Shown: one piece after another, positions 60,889 through 64,000 of the stretch
How the letters are laid out: every line of letters starts with the position of its first letter
Numbering within the stretch: the stretch's first letter is position 1
Source: JAVJUV01 sp047314965
GTDB lineage: Bacteria; Pseudomonadota; Alphaproteobacteria; Rhodobacterales; Rhodobacteraceae
Assembly (NCBI RefSeq): GCF_047314965.1
Contig: NZ_JBLBVK010000036.1
Span: 1 to 64,000 of the forward strand
DNA length: 64,000 nucleotides
Reading direction: 5' to 3'
The notes under the pieces: model-generated
What the model saw: the letters and a program-made list of their open reading frames with translations, nothing else
The model's database searches: none
Told to the model about the DNA's origin: nothing
Position numbers and translations under genes: made by a program

Positions 60889-61032
60889 TGTGGGGCCTCA
60901 TTGGGTTTACAGAAGAGACCAGCGTGGTAGCTCCGCCAACCGTTGGTTCAAACATGACGCAGATGGCGGAGCCAGGGCTTGCGCGGCCCTAGCATCACTA
61001 GCTTGTGCCGCATTCTGCCTTTATGCGCTCAT

Positions 61033-61053
61033 AACTTAACGCGGGGTTAAGTT
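61033..61053. promoter_or_regulatory. Inverted repeat upstream of the GST-thiolase operon
   Basis: AACTTAA (61033-61039) and TTAAGTT (61047-61053) form a perfect 7-bp inverted repeat around a 7-bp GC core (CGCGGGG), in an otherwise gene-free 218-bp gap before the GST gene. The size and A/T arms suit a dimeric regulator, for example of the FadR/PsrA kind, but no sequence-specific match is claimed. The rest of 60889-61106 shows no gene. Confidence 0.35.
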
Positions 61054-61106
61054 CAGGAGACACAAACGGCCGGCTCGATTCATTGACCGGCAGAAAGGGA
61101 AATCTG

Positions 61107-61751
61107 ATGATGCAACTCCATTGTTTCGGCGAAAGCGGGCACAGCTACAAGGCGGCGTTGGCCTTGGAGTTATCCGGCATCGAATGGGAGCCGGTTCATC
61201 TGGATTTCTTTAACGGCGCCGGGCGCACTACGGAGTATCTGTCGAATGTCAACGAGATGGGTGAAGCGCCGGTCCTTGTAGACGGAGAAGTTCGTCTTTC
61301 ACAGTCTGGCGTGATTCTTGGCTATCTCAGTGAAAAAACTGGCAGGTTTGCCGGCGAAACGGCCGAGGAGAAGCGAGAGGTTCTGCGCTGGATTCTCTGG
61401 GATAACCACAAACTCTCCAGTCAGGCAGGAACGGTTCGATTCCTCAGGAATTTTCTGGCGCCTGAAAAGCGTCCCGTCGAGGTGATCTCTTTTCTGGAAG
61501 GTAGGTTCAAGGCCGCGCTTCGGGTTCTTGAGACACATCTGACGCAACGTGACTGGGTTGCAGGACGCGGCGTCACGAATGCAGATTTCTCTTGCTGCGG
61601 CTACCTTTACTACGACGAACCGTTCGGCTTCGAGCGTGCGGATTGGCCGCATATCGACCGCTGGCTCACCCGACTCTCGGAACTGGACGGTTGGAAGCAC
61701 CCATATGATCTGATGCGGCCGGCATTTCCGGACCTGAAACGCGGAAGTTAA
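61107..61751 (+). CDS. Glutathione S-transferase family protein
   Basis: A 214-aa protein with the thioredoxin-like N-domain (MMQLHCFGESGHSYKAALAL; EMGEAPVLVDGEVRLSQSGV, the cis-Pro region and glutathione contact) and an all-helical C-domain (about 85-214). The N-terminal Ser/His positions (ESGHSYK) differ from classical Ser/Tyr/Cys types, so activity is uncertain. ATG 61107 follows GGGAAATCTG; MQL from 61110 is one residue shorter. It precedes the thiolase by 9 bp and is co-transcribed with it. Confidence 0.88.
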   Translation: MMQLHCFGESGHSYKAALALELSGIEWEPVHLDFFNGAGRTTEYLSNVNEMGEAPVLVDGEVRLSQSGVILGYLSEKTGRFAGETAEEKREVLRWILWDNHKLSSQAGTVRFLRNFLAPEKRPVEVISFLEGRFKAALRVLETHLTQRDWVAGRGVTNADFSCCGYLYYDEPFGFERADWPHIDRWLTRLSELDGWKHPYDLMRPAFPDLKRGS

Positions 61752-61760
61752 GGAGACTCC

Positions 61761-62972
61761 ATGCGGGAAGCATTCATCTACGACGCTCTGCGCTCGCCAC
61801 GAGGCAAGGGTCGCCCCGATGGCAGCCTACACGAAGTCACGCCGGTGAAGCTCTCGGCGGACATGTTGAACGCCATAAAATCGCGCAACGGACTCGATGG
61901 TCATGCGGTTGAAGACGTGATTTGGGGAAATGCCACTCAGGTAAAAGAGCAGGGTGGTTGCCTTGCCCGGACTGCGGTGCTGGCGAGCGATTTGGACGAG
62001 CGCATTCCCGGTCTGTCGATCAATCGTTTTTGTGCATCTGGAATGGAGGCGGTCAACCTTGCCGCAAACCAGGTTCGTGGAGGAGCGGGCGATGCCTATA
62101 TCGCCGGTGGTGTCGAATGCATGAGCCGGGTCGCGATGGGCTCGGACGGTGCCGCAATTGCCGTCGATCCTTCCGTCGCTATGAAAACCTACTTTGTGCC
62201 TCAGGGTATCTCGGCCGACATCATTGCCACCGAATATGGCATAAGCCGCGACGATGCCGACGCTTTCGCAGTCGAGAGCCAGAGGCGCGCTGCAGCAGCC
62301 TGGAATGACGGCCGGTTCAGTGGGTCGATTGTGGCGATAAAGGACCAGAACGGTCTGCCGATCTTGGACCGCGACGAATACATGCGGCCTGGAACCGACA
62401 TGCAGGCGCTTGGTGCACTGAAAGCGTCTTTCAAGGACCAGGGCGAAGTTATGCCCGGCTTCGACAAGGTGGCGCTCATGAAGTACCCCCATCTGGAGAA
62501 GATCAATCACATCCACCACGCTGGCAACTCGTCGGGTATTGTGGATGGAGCGGCCGCTGTCCTTGTTGGATCGAAGGATTTTGGCGAAGCCAACGGACTG
62601 AAACCACGCGCCCGCATTCGTGCAACTGCCAAGATCGGAACCGACCCGACGATCATGTTGACCGGTCCGGTTCCCGTTACCCAGAAGATCCTTGCCGACA
62701 GTGGCATGGCCATTTCCGACATCGACCTTTTCGAGGTGAACGAGGCGTTTTCCTCTGTCGTGTTGCGTTTCATGCAGGCGTTCGATGTTGATCATGGCCG
62801 GCTCAACGTGAACGGTGGTGCGATCGCAATGGGTCATCCACTTGGCGCCTCGGGAGCCATAATCATTGGCACTTTGCTCGATGAGCTTGAGAGGCAAGAC
62901 AAGCAGGTCGGTCTTGCCACGCTATGCGTTGCTTCCGGGATGGGGGCAGCAACAATCATCGAGCGAGTTTAA
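61761..62972 (+). CDS. fadA: Acetyl-CoA C-acyltransferase (3-ketoacyl-CoA thiolase)
   Basis: A 403-aa thiolase of the degradative type. It has acylated Cys91 in NRFCASGMEAVNLAANQV, GGVECMSRVAMG, NEAFSSVVLRFM and GHPLGASGAIIIGTLL (catalytic His), and the second Cys in LCVASGMGAATI. It cleaves 3-ketoacyl-CoA at the end of each beta-oxidation round. It begins 9 bp after the GST gene. Paired with the fadJ fragment further on, this is a FadAJ-type module; phbA at 23 kb is the biosynthetic thiolase. Confidence 0.94.
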   Translation: MREAFIYDALRSPRGKGRPDGSLHEVTPVKLSADMLNAIKSRNGLDGHAVEDVIWGNATQVKEQGGCLARTAVLASDLDERIPGLSINRFCASGMEAVNLAANQVRGGAGDAYIAGGVECMSRVAMGSDGAAIAVDPSVAMKTYFVPQGISADIIATEYGISRDDADAFAVESQRRAAAAWNDGRFSGSIVAIKDQNGLPILDRDEYMRPGTDMQALGALKASFKDQGEVMPGFDKVALMKYPHLEKINHIHHAGNSSGIVDGAAAVLVGSKDFGEANGLKPRARIRATAKIGTDPTIMLTGPVPVTQKILADSGMAISDIDLFEVNEAFSSVVLRFMQAFDVDHGRLNVNGGAIAMGHPLGASGAIIIGTLLDELERQDKQVGLATLCVASGMGAATIIERV

Positions 62973-63098
62973 CATTGTCACACAGATATGGATTTTATCC
63001 GGTGCGTCTTGCGGTTGGCTTAAACTCCAGTACTTTGTCAGCAAGGGGTAGTTTGGTCAGTTGCAAAAGTCGCAGCGCCGTAGAAATCGGAATTGTTT

Positions 63099-63539
63099 GT
63101 GAGCGATTACGAAAGAGCTCTGATTCGTCAGATGAATCGGCTATTCAACGCCGGGCGATTAGACGCGCTTGTAGAGCTTTTTGCGCCAGTGCTGCCGATC
63201 TACACAGACAACGGCATCAGCCTGAGTGCCACGCACGCCGATACCAAGAAATCGCTCCTTCGGCTTATGGAAGCTGCAAGGGATCGAGGCTCGGTTCTGC
63301 TGGAACACGAAATAAAGTCAGTGCAGGTCTCTCCAAAAAGCACATCGAGCGTTGTCTTCGTGGCGTGGAACTATCTGGGCGCAGATGGGCATGCAGTGGC
63401 TTCCGGAGAAGTGAAATATTACTGCGGAAGGGATCCGCTCGGCATCGCCCGGATCCTCATGGTCGAGTATGTGACGCCGGCCTTTACCGAGGCTCTGTCC
63501 GAAGTGCCCAGATCGAAGAATTCACGTGTCCTGAACTGA
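63099..63539 (+). CDS. NTF2-like/SnoaL-fold hypothetical protein
   Basis: A 146-aa protein inserted between the thiolase and fadJ genes. It begins SDYERALIRQMNRLFNAGRL and continues DALVELFAPVLPIYTDNGIS; the alternation of helices and beta strands with a C-terminal sheet (VVFVAWNYLGADGHAVASGE, EVKYYCGRD) is like NTF2/SnoaL domains. The start is GTG at 63099; a TTG six bases earlier is possible, and the ribosome binding site is weak (CGGAA). Function unknown. The base composition is a little lower in GC than its neighbours. Confidence 0.65.
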   Translation: MSDYERALIRQMNRLFNAGRLDALVELFAPVLPIYTDNGISLSATHADTKKSLLRLMEAARDRGSVLLEHEIKSVQVSPKSTSSVVFVAWNYLGADGHAVASGEVKYYCGRDPLGIARILMVEYVTPAFTEALSEVPRSKNSRVLN

Positions 63540-63628
63540 GGTCGTTTCAGTCGGACCAGTTGTCAGGCAGCGGAACACCGTTCGCCGCGGCGAAAATCGT
63601 TCCAACCATGCTTCCAGGAGGTCACTTG

Positions 63629-64000
63629 TGACAGACTTTACCTATGCGCTTGATGAGGATGGCGTTGCCGTCATCACCTGGGATGTGCCGGGCAAATCGA
63701 TGAATGTGCTGACCCGCGAGGCGTTTGCGCTTGTTGAAGGGTTTGTCGATGATGCGCTGGCCGACGAAAACGTAAAGGGGATCGTCATAACCTCGGGCAA
63801 GGATAGTTTTGCCGGCGGCATGGACCTGAACGTGCTCGCCAGCATCAAATCCACTGCAGGTGATGATCCGGCTCCGGCGCTGTTCGATTTCATAATGAAC
63901 GGTCATCGGATCCTGCGTAAGATCGAGCGCGCCGGAATGGACCCGAAGACCAACAAGGGCGGCAAGCCGATTGCCTGTGCGATACCCGGCATTTGTGCCG
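63629..64000 (+). CDS. fadJ: 3-hydroxyacyl-CoA dehydrogenase/enoyl-CoA hydratase (FadJ), 5' part only
   Basis: The window ends inside this gene. Translation from GTG 63629, six bases after AGGAGG, gives a protein beginning TDFTYALDEDGVAVITWDVP and continuing GKSMNVLTREAFALVEGFVD, then GIVITSGKDSFAGGMDLNVL, the crotonase-fold N-terminal domain of the multifunctional FadJ/FadB enzyme, including the oxyanion-hole region (SFAGGMDL). About 124 residues are present. It should continue with a 3-hydroxyacyl-CoA dehydrogenase domain. With fadA it completes the beta-oxidation cycle. Confidence 0.88.

Overview
The window is a gene-dense, GC-rich stretch of chromosome from an alphaproteobacterium. The gene content and protein sequences fit the Rhodobacteraceae, probably the marine Roseobacter group; I cannot name a species. 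Points in favour are the tandem def-def-def-fmt cluster, an ETF-ubiquinone oxidoreductase, a plant-type GshA, phbAB for polyhydroxybutyrate, a SoeABC-type molybdoenzyme and a dihydroorotase-like PyrC lacking metal ligands. Almost everything is housekeeping or conserved accessory metabolism. I see no phage, integrase, insertion sequence, CRISPR array, rRNA or tRNA gene.

Layout. 0-2.5 kb: three peptide deformylase paralogs and fmt, chained by 4-nt overlaps, on the minus strand. 2.6-11.5 kb: PatB-type lyase, an SPFH/NfeD membrane pair with a third membrane protein, NUDIX hydrolase, DinB, lytic transglycosylase, DapA and an EamA transporter. 11.5-22 kb: potassium-channel-like protein, SmpB, an unusual membrane-anchored matrixin-like protease, GreA, ETF-QO, a TPR protein overlapping IspE, a polyprenyl diphosphate synthase, and DUF2007/TrmN6. 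22-29 kb: phbA-phbB and a soeABC-like operon. 29-31.3 kb: a small uncharacterised operon (TerB-like protein, a 55-aa protein and two membrane proteins) followed by a probably frameshifted ORF. 31-38 kb: coiled-coil protein, OmpA-family protein, UbiA, RsmE and GshA. 38-45 kb: GNAT/LysR pair, PlsY, a pyrB...pyrC' cluster interleaved with two membrane proteins, uracil-DNA glycosylase and MoaB. 45-57.8 kb: RND efflux pair, DsbD-like N-domain protein, YqgE, 5'-nucleotidase, PyrD, ArsC, MATE and two thioesterases. 57.8-64 kb: a fatty acid/acyl-CoA catabolic cluster (two MerR regulators, acyl-CoA dehydrogenase, GST, thiolase and the start of fadJ), which runs off the window end.

Across the window there are four copies of a dispersed palindromic repeat: a TTCTTC..AAAATA box followed by GC hairpins, usually GGGGGCAGAGCCCCC. 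One lies after fmt, one between phbA and phbB, one between soeA and soeB, and one inside the rsmE reading frame, where it adds residues to the protein.

Many start sites were moved from the longest ORF to an internal start using Shine-Dalgarno spacing and stop/start overlaps. Several genes appear to use GTG or TTG. Functions are read from motifs and family knowledge only; no database search was run.
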